Shown here piece after piece: positions 32,871-45,841 of a DNA stretch of 64,000 bases. A program made the translations under genes and the position numbers. The notes beneath the pieces were generated by a model, which saw only the letters and a list, made by a program, of their open reading frames with translations, was not told the DNA's origin and made no database searches. The stretch spans positions 444,001 to 508,000 of the forward strand of contig JALECJ010000255.1 of NCBI GenBank assembly GCA_023515745.1, written 5' to 3'. Origin of the DNA: Amoeboaphelidium protococcarum (lineage: Eukaryota; Aphelidiomycota; Aphelidea). The number at the start of each line of letters is the position of its first letter. The stretch's first letter is position 1.

Positions 32871-34273
32871 ATGAGGATCCCCTTCGACAAGCTGATAGCT
32901 GGCACTATCGCACTTTAAGGTAATGCTTTAGCTCATTAAACTCTTGACTGACTATGTGAGTAATTACATGTGTAGAAACTGTTTAGTATGGAGTATAGGC
33001 TTTTCCATAGTTTTTTAAAGGCTTAGGATAGTAATAGTAGGAGAATGTAATGGGCGCGCAATCGCAGAATCATAATCGATTGATTCCAGCGCCGCTTCGG
33101 CCTGTAAAGCCGCTAGGTGTGCCGCCATAAGACTCAAGTGTGGCTAAAGTACAGGCTCCTTCATCTAGGACACGTGTTGAATCTTACCGAGCTGATTATG
33201 ATGATATCCGCGCTGTCAGTGCTTAACCGCCGCCACCACCATGGAAGATTCCTAATCTGTAGTTGCCAGATTTAAAGGCGATGACTAATAGAGTAGGAAT
33301 CTCACTTCCACCAACAGATTTCAATTCAATATCGAACAGCTGGCTGAGCGATCCATTGTTTATGCATTAGATTATGGCGTATTTACGAATGACTTATGAA
33401 GCAGAGCGACTTGGTAAGGATTTTGAGTTCAATTATGATAGATATAGAGGAGAATAATAAGACCCAGAGTACGAGATTGTACATTCAATTAGAATAGATC
33501 GATTCGACGTGGATGCTTTAATCTCAATGGCGCTTTTAGATGACTAAGATTCTGATGGAGAATAACGCGTCTTTGACGTGGCTGTTACTATACCAGGTAC
33601 CAAGATGAAGAGTAATATTAACTGGTTCACTAATCGAAACTTTGCGCTCACGGATGGTTCATTTCTGTTCAAGTCTCCCTCGACGGAAGGTATAGCAATA
33701 CACGCTGGTTATGCCTAGACTATGAAACTTCTTATACCTGAAATTGTAATAGGATTAAAAAAGGCACTGGACAAGGCCGATTAGAAAGGCTATGCTGTGA
33801 GATCGTTGACTTTCTTTGGTCACTCTTCTGGAGGTGTTTATGCTGAAATGCTATCCGCTTACGTGCTATCACATTACTAAACACTATTTCATAACGATGC
33901 TGATGTCTTTGGATTTACTGATAATTACTTGCCTTTTAACGGGGGTTTCAAGATATCCATTCCCCGGGTGAAATGCATTAAACTGGGCTCGCCTTTTACT
34001 GGCAATGCTGCTTATGCCAAATAATTGTAGTCACTAAGTGCGGCACATAATTATGATTACAGGATAGTCGAGTTTATGCTTAATCGCGACATTATTTTAA
34101 ACAGCAAATATGTGCTGCGGTAGTATGTATAGAGCCCGTCAGAGTAGATTGTTATAGAGAGCAAGTTGGATCCTATCAAATAGCACATGTTTTAGACTTA
34201 TGCTTAGAAAGTACCGCGATTTTTGTAGGAGCTTTCTAATAATATATTACAAAAAGCCAGAACCACTGAATGA
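32871..34273 (+). CDS. Class 3 lipase-like alpha/beta hydrolase
   Basis: Exons 32871-32919 and 32976-34273 (56-bp intron, phase 1) give 448 aa. The nucleophile elbow is FFGHSSGGVYAEML (Ser300), preceded by an acidic-strand region and AIHAGYAQTMKLL, typical of the Lipase_3 fold. A later CIKLGSPFTGNAAYA strand fits the family's lid and core layout. The first ~100 residues are Gln/Pro-rich and disordered (GLGQQQQENV, then PPPPPWKIP). There is no obvious secretion signal, so it is probably intracellular. The exact substrate (acylglycerol or phospholipid) is not evident. Confidence 0.75.
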
Positions 34274-34377
34274 TGTCTTCAAGAAATGTTTTAATAAAAC
34301 AATTCTTGAAAGTTCCTTTTTTTTTTGTTAATCTCATCTCATTGATTGTAGCGAGTAAACACAAAGTTACGCGTATA

Positions 34378-34986
34378 ATGATGAATTTTCGTGTATCTCA
34401 ACGATATTTATCTAGTTCTAATGCTCTTTACGCGTTAAGAAATAGAAGGCCAATGCGCACCACTCCGCCCACATGGTACCAGAAGAACGCGGTCATGTAT
34501 GGACGATACAATCGCCTAACGAATGATATTGACAGGATTGACAAGGCTGCTGTAAGCGAAATTCAAGACTCTGGCGATATCGACTAGAGCACTGCTGGAT
34601 GGTATTATACATCCCTCGCCCCTTCTCCCAAATAATGCAATGTGATCGATAAGAAGCTGTGGAGTGTGATACTGCAGAGATGGGTGCGATTCAAGATATC
34701 ATCCGCGGCATTACGCGAGATTGATCGCAAAGGTGGCCTGGATGAGTATTTTCTATTGACGGAAGATGAAGATTTGGGTGGAGCGGGCAGTGTATCTGTC
34801 CAATTCAAGTAGATGTTATAGAGTAAATTGAATAAGGTTTCCGGTTAGTAGTAGAAATAGTCGGTGGAGCCGTAACTGAAGAGCGAATACAACAAATACG
34901 CTCAAGAGTGGAAGAAGATGCTCGACAATAAGTACAAGTACTCGCTTCCAGAGGAATCCTTAGATTTAACAGTGATAAATAAATGA
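34378..34986 (+). CDS. MRPL28: Mitochondrial large ribosomal subunit protein bL28m
   Basis: A single exon gives 202 aa. The start MMNFRVSQRYLSSSNALYAL is a typical mitochondrial targeting peptide. The body has the bL28 features GRYNRLTNDI near an N-terminal loop, then IDKKLWSVILQRWVRFKIS and the strongly conserved ALREIDRKGGLDEYFL. The tail is Gln/Lys-rich (KVSGQQQKQSVEP). The frame is open upstream to 34270, overlapping the lipase stop, but the ATG at 34378 gives the natural presequence. It follows the lipase on the same strand with a ~100-bp gap. Confidence 0.8.
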
Positions 34987-35035
34987 TTATTAGACTTTAT
35001 TAATACAGACAATAATAGAGGCACGTAAAGCGTAT

Positions 35036-36031
35036 TCATTTAAGTGGAGGTAGTCCAAGTGACGCGCGTAATTTGTTCATATCTTCTACAGAGAGTGAGA
35101 GTTGAGATTTAAACTAGGTGGAACTTGATTGGACTTCCACTGCCGTCGGCGTAATTTCTTATACAGCATGCTATTCACTAACTTCTTCCAGCAGCTTGGG
35201 TTTCTTTTACTTTAACCTTAATTTGCCTCCTCTTTCTAGAATAGATGTGTCTTTTGATTCCCTGGAGGATGCTTTGATAGGAGCGTTAAGACCAGACCTC
35301 TCTTTGTCATTCAGAGATAGACTATCATCTTAATTCAAAGGTGACTATCGCGGCTACAGTTGCCCAATCTATACGAGCTACTAGCGCTTTATAATACGAG
35401 GTAGAATAACTCCACAGACGCGTTCTTGCGTCAATAGCTACTCTATGAACTCATCCATATGTATGATGGTGAATGATCCATCGTGATTTCTCATCCGCAA
35501 CTTTCTATAATCCGCAAGTAACTGCTCAAGACATGTATATACCTCTACCGCTGGGAGCACTAGCCGCAATATAAATGCACCAAAAGCTCGAATATATTTA
35601 AACTCTTTCTAGGCAATATAAATTAATAGAATCTCCTTCTCAATTCCAAGAGTGATCGCTTTTAGAACCAGCGCAATGAATGGCGACACTTGCAACAATC
35701 CACCATAGAGGCCGGAAATATATTGCACATGATCCATAATAAGCTCGAGTATTGACGCAGCGTCTATTTCTTCTATCGATGATAAGTATTACTTCCAGAA
35801 AATAGACTCAAATATCCGCTCCCTGGTAATCTTCTCAATCAGCGTCACTGGATATGAGCGTACCATCTCGCTCTAGATTGCTACGGGCAATTGATCATCA
35901 AAATCCTCTTGATCATTCCCATCATCTCTCAATAATGCTTCTACATAATTCTAATACTCCTCTTCATCATCTTACTACTAGTTTCTATTAATGGCCGCTT
36001 TAATAAGATTTACTTCATCGTTGGAAGCCAT
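35036..36031 (-). CDS. PRP38: Pre-mRNA-splicing factor PRP38
   Basis: A single exon gives 331 aa. PRP38 is a tri-snRNP component needed for spliceosome activation. The helical PRP38 domain covers residues ~65-230: ITRERIFESIFWKQYL, GLYGGLLQVSPFIALVLKAI, EFKYIRAFGAFILRL, CLEQLLADYRKLRMRNHDGS, IIHMDEFIEQLLT and VILPRIIKR. The C-terminal part is low-complexity and charged. An acidic insert with Glu and Asp lies before the domain. Confidence 0.93.
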
Positions 36032-36113
36032 TTAAAAGCACACTCAACACTTATAATATCAAAGATAAAAAATTGAAATTATTGAATTCACATTTATTAG
36101 ACACATATTTTTA

Positions 36114-36338
36114 TCATACATCGTATGCATTATTCAAATAGTCATACATCTTCTTTTCCAAATTACGCGTCCATGAACTAAAGTCAGATGCAGTTTACCC
36201 ACCTACTGCAGATGGACTAGAAGCAGATTGTTATTATTATTATTACTAAGAAGGTGAGAGCTGTTGTTTCGACGCGAACGTTGATTACTGTCTGGTCACT
36301 AATTACGTGCTTACTCTGAGCTTTTATCCTTTATCCAT
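36114..36338 (-). CDS. Small Gln-rich protein, unknown
   Basis: A 74-aa frame from ATG 36338 to TGA 36114. It starts MDKGQKLRVSTQ and has a run of seven Gln (36228-36248), six of which are TAA or TAG. It ends in a short helix-like segment, SSWTRNLEKKMYDYLNNAYDV, that looks conserved in style and could be a binding motif. I do not recognise the family. A clear start, stop and biased composition support it as real; it is short, so moderate confidence. Confidence 0.5.
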
Positions 36339-36637
36339 AATGATTTTCGCTATGCTATTTGATTATCAGATCTTTACTAGTATTAATTAAAGGACTTGTA
36401 AGAGAAGAGAAGAGTGGCGGGATTAAAGGAGCAGAGGTCACAAGACAATCTGGTCATTAGAAACGCTCCGATTGGTCAATCGCCAAGTTGCCCAGACTAG
36501 GATGGTAGCACAAGTAAACAACGATTAAACACTCGCACAGTACTTGTATCTAAGCATGCTTTATTCTATGTTTTGTGGCACGTAGGAAATAAAATACAAT
36601 CTTAGCATATATTGATCAATTGTGATATTGTTGCAAA
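36339..36637. other. Intergenic, no gene supported
   Basis: The 5' flank of the small Gln-rich gene and the 3' flank of coproporphyrinogen oxidase. Nothing recognisable. Confidence 0.5.
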
Positions 36638-37899
36638 TCAGGATGCATAAGTACCAGGATTGCGAGTCACTTCAAGCAGCTGAGCTTCAGGCGAATCGGG
36701 TTCAACCTCGTGACAATATTCCCATCTGGCAGTCAGCGGCAGGCTCATAAGAATAGACTCTATGCGCGAACCAGGAGTTGCCAGTCCAAATTTTGTGCCT
36801 CTGTCGTAGACAAGATTAAATTCCACGTACCGACCCCTTCGCAATTGCTGCCATTGCTTCTCACGGTCTGTATACTGCATACCACGTCTTCTCTCGAGAA
36901 TAGGTACGTATGACTAGATGAACGCGTCACCACAGCTTCTTACAAATGCAAATAACTCTTCGGGAGACTTATCGTCCAGATCGTCAAAAAATATACCACC
37001 AACGCCTCTCATCTCCTCACGATGTTTGATGTAAAAGTACTTGTCACACCAATCTTTGAATCGCGCATAGTAGCTCTTATCATGCTTATCACACGCGTCC
37101 TTGTAAGTCTAATGGAAATGCTTTACATCATCTTCAAAGTAATAGGATGGACTGAGATCGCATCCACCACCGAACCACCACAGCATTGGCCGTCCATCTG
37201 CATCTTCAACTTCAAAGTAGCGATAGTTTAAATGAGTTGTTGGTGCATAAGGATTATGAGGATGTAAGACCATTGATACACCAGTGGCGAAGAACTTTTA
37301 ATCAGCCTTCAAGTCCAAGTTCTTACCTCTTGCGCGCATTTACTTTGCAGTCTCGGGAGACAATTTACCATACACAACGCTGACATTAACGCCAGCCTTT
37401 TCAAATACATTTCCATTTTAAAGGACACAACTGGTGCCTCCACCACCAAGTTCGCGCTTCCATTGATCTACTTGAAATTGAGTACCATCAATATGCTCAA
37501 GTTCAGTTACAATCGATTTTTACAGCGATTTTACATAACTTTACATTCGATCTCTCATTGGTAGCTACACGCATCAAATATGATCATTTCTTCATATTCA
37601 AATTCTGTATATTTCATTCATTTACCTTTTAGTCATTAAAGTCAATATCTGGAAGTTAAAGCGACTTGGCTCCTTAATTGGGTTTCTATATTTGGTCATT
37701 TTACAATCGACCGTGCGCAGTGGTGGTGGTGATTAAAGGCGCCCGAGCTGATTACTCTGATTGTCTTTGAACACTATTCGCCCAATAACCAGCGGCAAAT
37801 CCGCTTCCAAGAACTACGGAGAAATTTCTACACATAAAAAATAAATTCACATTGATGGATGATAGTAGTAAAACTTGCGTACCTTATACGGCGATACAT
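36638..37899 (-). CDS. HEM13: Coproporphyrinogen III oxidase (oxygen-dependent)
   Basis: Three exons (37899-37883, 37827-37626, 37564-36638; introns 55 and 61 bp) give 381 aa. The enzyme converts coproporphyrinogen III to protoporphyrinogen IX. Signatures: LPMRDRM...[10 protein letters not shown], then [77 protein letters not shown] and [17 protein letters not shown]. The first exon holds only five codons plus two bases. An N-terminal Ala/Gly-rich hydrophobic stretch ([14 protein letters not shown]) is like the membrane-adjacent region of mitochondrial CPOX. Confidence 0.95.
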
Positions 37900-38052
37900 A
37901 TTCAGTCGCGTGCAAGTACAGAATACTTGATTGAATTGAAAAGGAGAATTAGAGAGCTCAAGTAAGAGATACAAAAGTCTTTGATGAAAACGACACAATC
38001 TATATAATACTTACAAACTAAAAACGTCTATAATATGATATCTCATACATTC

Positions 38053-40107
38053 TCATAGTTTAATTGAAAGTAAACGCCGGATAACATCTTCCATTGTCAA
38101 TCTAAAGTTCATGTCTGAGGACCAGCACGATTCGCAGATATTACACAGCAGGCCCCAGTTGCGATCAGACATTCTCAAATTCAATATGGAGTCTGGGAAT
38201 AGAGGCCGCTAACCACGCTACACAACGTGACGAATATCATCTCTCGTCAGACCATCATAAGCTTTACCGCGACATATAATCTCATAGCAGGATATTCCAT
38301 AAGCGTATGAATCGCGAGAGTGTAAAGGTGCCTGCACCGGTACCATATCCGCGTTAGGATTAGTCTTCAAGATTTTTTTATATTCAAAAAAGGCTTTAAC
38401 ATACTCTGGTGCAGCATACGCCATTGACAAGCCGGCAATTTGAGACTTCTTCATCGCCTTTACACCCATTCTATCATCAGACGTGATGGTGGAGATACTG
38501 AAATCAGCCAAGAGGCAGATCAACGAGTTATTAGGCATCAAATCAAGCAGAATATTCTCAGGCTTCAAGTCATTATGTGAAATCTTCTTAGAATGCAAAT
38601 GACTGACTGCAGAGGCAATATCCAAAAGAACAGCCCGCATAAAATACATGTTCCAATCTTGATCTGACAACTTGATTTCAGCGCCAGTTTTATTGATAAG
38701 ATCTTTCAAACTACCAAATTTATAATAAGGCATTAGAATGCATTTTGGGGAGTGTGAGAAGCCTAGGAGTTTGACAAAATTCTGGTGATTAGCCAAATCG
38801 CTCATTATCGCCAGTTCTTGATTAAAGATATCATCTTACTGCATCAGATCACTTTCCTGGATCACCTTAGCCACAACTCCCCATCTGCACTGAGATTACA
38901 GCGCTGCATTTTGCGGAGATAATTCAGCCATATATATAGTAGAAGTTCCACCTTTAGCGACGACATTGCCAAGTTGATAATCTAATCCTTTAGTCATCAA
39001 GCGATCTGCCGGGATGGCAAACGGCATAGCCGAGTTTATCACAGTCTCCTCGTCATCTCTAAACGTTGTTTGATAGCCAGATAGGATATTTGACATAATG
39101 GTAAACTATGACATATCACTACTAAAATCGTTAGTATTAAAGATTGGATTTACAGAGTGTGTGTTTGTTTGATCACCACCAACAATAGACGAATCGGGCA
39201 GATTCCCAAACATGAAACGACTCGTCATTCCTTTAGCTTTGCGGATCTCTAACGAAGTTTTTGGCGCATCGCTCAGATCTACGGCGATCGGTTTCTGAGC
39301 CATCGCAGTCACCGCTTAGCCATTGGGACTTTTATAAAATTGCGTTGATGCCTAGCTTTGACTTTTCTCTGACGGTATATCGCTACTTCCACCACCACCT
39401 CCTCCTGCGCCATCGATAGAGTGAGTTGATGTGTACACCTGCTGAAGCGAGCTATTCTTTGCATTCTTAGGCTTAAGCGTTCCATTATTAGAACCCATTC
39501 GCGGCGGAGGCACAGGCATGTCCAGTCCTCCAACTATACTATTAGCAGATATTACTTCACGACCAGCGGAATGCTAGCTCGATTTCTTCGACTGTGCCAA
39601 ATTGCTATCAGATTGCTTAAATTTCTACGATTTTGTAATTTACTGCAACTATTACTACTGTTATTACTATTACTGCTCGGTAAATTGAGGACCAACCAAC
39701 AACTTCTAATAACTATTTCCCAGTGCTTTACTGATCGATAGCGCGTCAGGCATTTACTGTTTCAGCTGAGGCAACGGATGTTTCAACGGTTGTTAAGCAC
39801 CGGATTACTACTGATTAAGCCCTCCACTCCCATTTGATTATAGATCATCCTGATGATTAAGGGATGCATGAGACTTTAATATTTTCCCGACATTACTTTT
39901 ACCACCCTATTGCTATAAATCTTTTATTCCTGATTAAGAGCCGTTATTAACTGAGGACTGTGTTCGAGCTTACGTCGCTCTTCCCATTCGCTTAAATTTA
40001 TACAGACATGCAAGCACGACGACAACGACAATCACCACGACAGCGATCGAAGTAATTATAATATTAGTGGTGTTGCTCTCATTTTAAGTTGACGGAGTAG
40101 AACTCAT
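38053..40107 (-). CDS. Single-pass membrane protein kinase
   Basis: A single exon gives 684 aa. A very short N-terminal ectodomain (~14 residues with possible N-glycosylation sites) precedes one transmembrane helix (residues ~15-36, NIIITSIAVVVIVVVVLACL). A long Gln/Ser-rich juxtamembrane region of ~330 residues follows, with a nine-Gln run (39649-39675). The kinase domain is residues ~370-680: GNVVAKGGTSTIY glycine loop, VVAKVI lysine, HNDLKPEN catalytic loop (Asp ~513), ADFSIS in place of DFG, and YAAPEY. The catalytic Asp, Asn and the Mg-binding Asp are present, so activity is plausible. It resembles tyrosine kinase-like or mixed-lineage kinases. Confidence 0.82.
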
Positions 40108-40436
40108 ATTCTCTGTGATATCAGCTCAAATAAACTAAAGTAATTGCCAGTAAACGCTATCAGCTGAGTCAGTACTTGTTTCAGATTTAAAATCAAAATG
40201 TCCTCAAGAAACAAAAGACCACCTTGACGACAGTTAATTTATTTATAAGTTGCTTGAGATTGAAAATGTCAGAACAATCAATTAGAGTAAAAATCATAAG
40301 AGATACCAGTAATGTTCGCTGAATCAACACGGACAGAAAAACAAAAGTGTATTCACAGTCAACTAGAATCGTGAGCCAAACAGCGTACACCAAAGAACGG
40401 AGACGATAAGAATTACAAAAATATAATGCAATTACA

Positions 40437-42632
40437 TCATTAATCATCTTTATTGTCGGGCAACATAATAAAAGTCTAGGATGCCGGATATATTGAAGAA
40501 GTCTCGTAATCAGCCGGAAGTATCTATATGGGAACGAAGCAATTAAACCGGTCAACGTCAACAATTTTGGCAGCCAGTTGAAGTGGATCTATAACAGTTT
40601 TATGACTTATCTCACACTGACCATCATCTTTATGCTCAGAAACAAATGCGTCATGAGAATATGAACTGCTTTCAAATTCACACGTGCCAGATAGAGCCTG
40701 AAATTCAAATCGAATCCGCCACGCCAGATCGAGATTAGCCATAGAGAAATCTCCAGTGACACTTGAAGGAATATTTAACCTGCAGCTGAGAGATGAAACT
40801 TGATAGCAATTTTTAAACACACTAGAATGAGTATCGACCAAATCCTAAGTTTTGGATAGTTTGCGCACACTTACAACAGATTCCAAGTGGATTCCAACAG
40901 CAAAGCATTTGATATGACAGTCGGAGAAATCCAGATTAATTAATATGGACCCACCAATAATTTGAGTCTTCCTATTGAGAGTCATCTGGCAAACATGTAC
41001 CCCTTCTCTCTAAATATCAAACTGAAATGCTTGTGTCTATTGCTACAAAAGTGCAGCAACTTATAGCAGAGACTTTCCAGCTTTGTGCCGCGATTCGCTT
41101 GACCTTCTCCGAGAAGTGGAAGTCTAATTACCACCTGAATCTTATGGTAAAACATTCGAACTCTAAGAGTGGCGAGTGAAACTACCATCACTTCCACGTC
41201 TCTGCTAAAAATATTCTTCAATATCGACATCCTGGTTAACAAATTAAATCCGGTCTTTTGACATGATCAGTGGAGATGTCCATTGCATTTTATCTGCGGA
41301 ATTCAGGCAGCTATTCTAAACGCGCACGGGCATCTTAATCAGGTACGGTTGTTCATCAAACTATCGCTAGATTCCAAAAATCATCATGTACTTTATTCTC
41401 ATCTTTGAACATATGAATGAGGGAGGCAGGTGTTGAGGTAGCTTAAACTAACATTTATACTGCTTACTATCAATTCTAGATTCAGAGCATCGAAGTCTGA
41501 GATTACTAAACACAACCACAGGCGGGCATAACACAACAGGTATGGCGTTTTCTTTAATCAATGCATTGTACACTTCAGCAACAAAAGATCCAGCACCAGC
41601 AGATGCAGTTTTCAACATCTTCCTCCTCTTTTCTATTTAATCATTCGAAAGTAAATTGTCTTTTTGAGTGATGTATCCCACAAACTGAATGAATCCACAG
41701 TTAAGATCGAGTTGCTCAACCACCTCTGCAGATGGTATGTACTCAGTTTCCGGAGATTATAGCATTTTAAATACGCCTCCATTAGCCTGATTAAACATAT
41801 AAGGACTAACAATATCACTTATAGAAGGTTTTGAGTTAACAGTGGATACAGAAGTGACACTAGGCTTACTTGAAGTGGCAGATTTGATACTAACACTTTA
41901 GGGCGGCTACTTGAGAGATTGCTGATCTGACTTGCCTAACCATGGCTGCGTCTCAATTTTTAAAACTTCTTACTATGCTTCAAAATTGGTACCGTCCACC
42001 TCGCTTTATGCAGAAACTTCTTAAATTTACACTACACTTTAACTGTCTTCATCTTATGGCTTGTTATTAACTTAGTTAAACGGCCAGTACCAGTAAGACT
42101 ATTAATGCTGACTATTTGAGCTAATGGCAGACTTGGATTCCAGCCTCTACTTGATCTAACTTGCTTTCACAACAAATCCAGCAGATTCCAACTCTTATTA
42201 CTAGACATCAGACTACTATTCATTATGATGACTACTGGCAGATGTCGCGTTAGATACTAAAGCACTCTCGGATTATTCTTATTATGCTAATTACTACTAC
42301 CACGCCTATAAATTTACAACTTGTGGCACCCTCACACTCTAAGGTACTTAAAGTGAGCCAACACTAGTTCTTTAATTCTAAATCTATGTGTTGTCCACTG
42401 ACACTGCTGCAGAATTATCATCATTGTTTTGATCACCTTGATGAGAATTGTTATTAGAATATAAGGACGAATTAGATTGAGTGGTAGACTGAGCCAGAGA
42501 CACTGGCTTTTATAAAAGGGTCGCAGTGGAATCAGCTGTACAGCTCAACTACAAAGATAGACTAGCATCCAATTACTCACCAGCATATGCCACAGCATAA
42601 TTATCCAATTAACAATTCACAACCAAAGGCAT
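40437..42632 (-). CDS. RGP1: RGP1 (Rab GEF subunit, Ric1-Rgp1 complex)
   Basis: A single exon gives 731 aa. I read every codon and found no internal TGA. RGP1 partners Ric1 to activate Ypt6/Rab6 at the Golgi. The start MPLVVNCQLDNYAVAYAGEQ is the arrestin-like first strand pair. A conserved block reads FKLPQHLPPSF, then MRIKYMMIFGIQRQ, and the C-terminal half has DLAWRIRFEFQAL. Between the N-terminal strands and the conserved block lies a ~300-residue insert rich in Ser, Asn and Gln, where more than half the Gln codons are TAA or TAG. The tail ends at TGA 40437. Confidence 0.82.
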
Positions 42633-42892
42633 TCTTTAAGTAATCAAACGCACTGTAGTATAGAACTGCACTACCTATCGTTATACAGTTGATACAATCT
42701 GATCTGAACGAGAACAAGAACGAAAAGACGAGAGGGAACGATTGAAACAAAGGACGAGCGATGATGATTGGCGAACAAACGCTTTCAGCAAGGCGATCTC
42801 CATCTTATAAATTTACACCCAAGATATCAACAATCAGGCATTTTATTAGCGAATCACTTTCTTAAATTTCACGTAAATACAGTTGTAATAAA

Positions 42893-43606
42893 ATGACTGG
42901 CGATTTGTGGATCAAGTATTGTATATTTGATATGGATGGACTCTTGTTGAATACAGAGCATATTTATTCTATGGTCACAACTGAGATTCTATCGAGATAT
43001 GGGAGGTAGTATTCGTGGACTCTGAAAAGTAAGCTGATGGGTTTGCGATAGTAGGAAGCTGCGGAATTGATGATCAGAGAGCTGGAGTTGGAGGGAGTGC
43101 TGACGCCAGAGGATTATCTGATGGAGCGAAATGCCAAGCACGCTGAACTGTTTCCCAGTGCCAAACCTATGCCTGGTGTCGAGAAACTGATTCGCCATCT
43201 GAAAGCCAATGGGATCCCGATCGCCGTCGCCACGTCTAGTCATTTGGACGCGTTCAAGTTGAAGACGAGCTCTGCAGAAAATCAGCGCCTCTTCTCCCTC
43301 TTTGACACTATAGTGACCGGATGCGATCCTGAGGTGCTGCAGGGGAAGCCTCATCCTGATATATTTCTGGTCGCTGCTCGTCGATTAGGTGTCACATCCC
43401 CTGATGATTACAAGCACTGTCTCGTCTTTGAAGATGCGCCTAATGGTGTAATTGCTGGGTTGAGAGCCAAGATGAATGTTGTGTGGGTTCCCGATGAATA
43501 ACTTGACCACAGCGAGTACAAGTAATGCGTCAATGGTGCATGTGCTATTTTGAAGTCTCTCGAAGAAATGGATCTGAAACGGTTTGGTTTGCCTCAATAT
43601 GACTGA
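42893..43606 (+). CDS. HAD-family phosphatase, HDHD1/pseudouridine-5'-phosphatase type
   Basis: A single exon gives 237 aa. HAD motifs in order: FDMDGLLLNTE (nucleophile Asp), AVATSSH (motif II), GKPHPDIFL (motif III Lys) and VFEDAPNGVIAGLRA (acidic motif IV). The helical cap after motif I and the GVIAGLRAKM-NVVWVPD strand are typical of the HDHD1/GS1 subgroup, which dephosphorylates pseudouridine-5'-phosphate or small sugar phosphates. Substrate is inferred from this subgroup only. Confidence 0.88.
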
Positions 43607-43889
43607 TTCTGTCAGGTATCACCGCGATTGATTTAGCTCCGGTAATCTTGAGTATATATGATTATTTTTAGCCTTATATGCTACCATGCAGTTTTTCCAG
43701 ATTTCCTTTTTATAGTTGGAATGTTCTGAGATCTGTGTTTGAGTTTGATTCAAGTTACCGATGCAGCAACGTCCAAGATATTTATAGATCACACATCTTT
43801 TGAACCACCCTTCTTTAATATCTCTTTCATTCATCATCATCATATATTGTAATATTTATTTTATACAACTTGAAATATATAAGATTTAT

Positions 43890-45617
43890 ATGATTATGAA
43901 GACCAACCAAAGATTCAGACAAGCTCTTTTATTGGTGTGTTGTACTCAGCTTGTTTAGTGCAGTGGCTCTTACTCAATAAGCATAGAAAGCGACTATTTG
44001 TCATGTAACATTGTGACCCCATACTATATTGAGTCTTCGCTGGATTCGCTTTTCATCAACTGCAAGGGATCTTATCTATCAAATAACGATGATCTGATTG
44101 AAAGGTTGTACGTATCCTCGTTTGGATCTCCTGAGACTAATGTTTACCGTGAAAAGCAGTTGTCTACTTCTGGAAGTTCAAAGTATAATGTCACTTGTAT
44201 GAGTCAATCGCTGAGTAGTGCAAATAGGAATGAAGTCATTTATGGCGGTACTTATAGTACGACCATCTCAAGGTCTGTCTTCATCAACTCTGCCTTTGGA
44301 TCGCTTAGTGTATCTCAGTTAACGCATAATTCTTTGATGTCGCAGTTTAACGCCAGCGCATGTCTACACACCTCTTAAGGTTTTTTGACTCTAGGCTCCA
44401 AGACAAGCGATACATCACCATCAGTCCGAGGCCCTTACTTTTGGTTCATGGATAGTCAGTCGACGGTATCTGGGGTGTAGTATTCGGTGGCATCTCTTCC
44501 TAAGGACATGCGATTCGTCAAGGCTATCATAAACAATTTCAATCTATTGACCATTGGGTAAAATGATACGTGCTCCTTCTTTGCCAAATGGGATATGGGA
44601 ACTGGTACGTAGACGAGCTTCAAGACATTTTGCAGTGATGAAAGTGATGGTATTGTGGTGTTCAACGATTTAGTTTATGATAATTACAATCTTTACATTG
44701 TTGGTTATGCTAGAGGTCCATTCATGGAATTCAACAGCTTGCTTGACTATGGTATTGTCCTGAAATCCGATCTCAATGGAGCCGCGTTGATGTATTATAG
44801 ATACACCACGTATAGATCGCAGTTTGTTGCCGCTGCGATTCATCCCACGTCACTTGTACTGCATGTCACTGGTTGGCGTCAATTCACCACGTCTGACACT
44901 GATGTTTTGCTGGTGTAGTTCAACTCGCCTGTCCGCGTCACTGCTTATGGAAGTACTAGAATGGAGTATCCTACTGATATTGAGGTCACGTAATCGGGTC
45001 ATTGTGTTATCACCGGGTATTCTTAACTGAGTTCCTATGGTGCTACCAATGGGTTCATCCTGATTACCACTTCATCTGGTGCTTCATACAGCTCAAGCGG
45101 GGTGTATGTTACGGGTACAACAAAAACTTCTAGTACTTCAGGCCGTGGCAGTAGTAGTTCATCAAGCTCTATACTTCCATTTGTTATCATCTTCCCGATA
45201 TTTATAATTATCATCGTGCTGGTTTCTGTATGTATGAGGATGAGATTGATGTCGAGGACTGGTATGCCTATGTATACGTGCTGTGGTGTTCCAATTGGGA
45301 ATCACAATATTCACAATCCTTAGGCGCCCTATGCACCGTCCGCTTATGGTCCAAATGCTGCGAACAATCCGTATAATCCCTATGCTCCACAGCCTGTCCC
45401 GGTCGTCGCTGCACCTTATCCACCTGGAAATGCTTAGGCGTTCTCGCCGTATGCACCTGCTCCCTTGCAGTAATAGCCATTGCAGTATCCACCTCCACAG
45501 CAGTACCGTCCGCCATTGTAGCCACAGTAATTTCAACAAGGCTATCCTGCACCACAGCCAGCTTTTGCTTCAGCTCCACCAATGGACGAAGATTTGCCGG
45601 CATATTCTGCAATATGA
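43890..45617 (+). CDS. Type I membrane protein with Pro/Tyr-rich cytoplasmic tail (copy 1)
   Basis: A single exon gives 575 aa. A signal peptide (hydrophobic core QALLLVCCTQLV) is followed by a ~400-residue Ser/Thr/Tyr-rich ectodomain. Its second half has repeated strand pairs like LYIVGYARG, DYGIVLKSDLNG and HCVITGYS, which resemble SBBP/beta-propeller repeats. A Ser-rich stalk leads into one transmembrane helix (residues ~428-450, LPFVIIFPIFIIIIVLVSV). The tail is rich in Pro, Tyr, Asn and Gln with several PYAP/PYNP repeats and ends DLPAYSAI. It lies head-to-tail with the next gene, which has the same architecture. Unknown function; probably a surface protein. Confidence 0.72.
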
Positions 45618-45841
45618 TGAGACTTTTCAAAGATAATGATGAATAAATTTTGATTTAGAGAAAGACATAATACATGATGTACATCCTTCCTTTTTCAGTA
45701 AGTGACTGTGAGGTTTCCCATTTATCAGCTGAAGGTGTGGTGTGATCTATTTTTAGACAGTTTATATACGGGCCATGTGATGCACTCATATGTGGTTACT
45801 CTCTTCTCTGACGTAATACTCAGTGTAAATTCAATAAGGCA

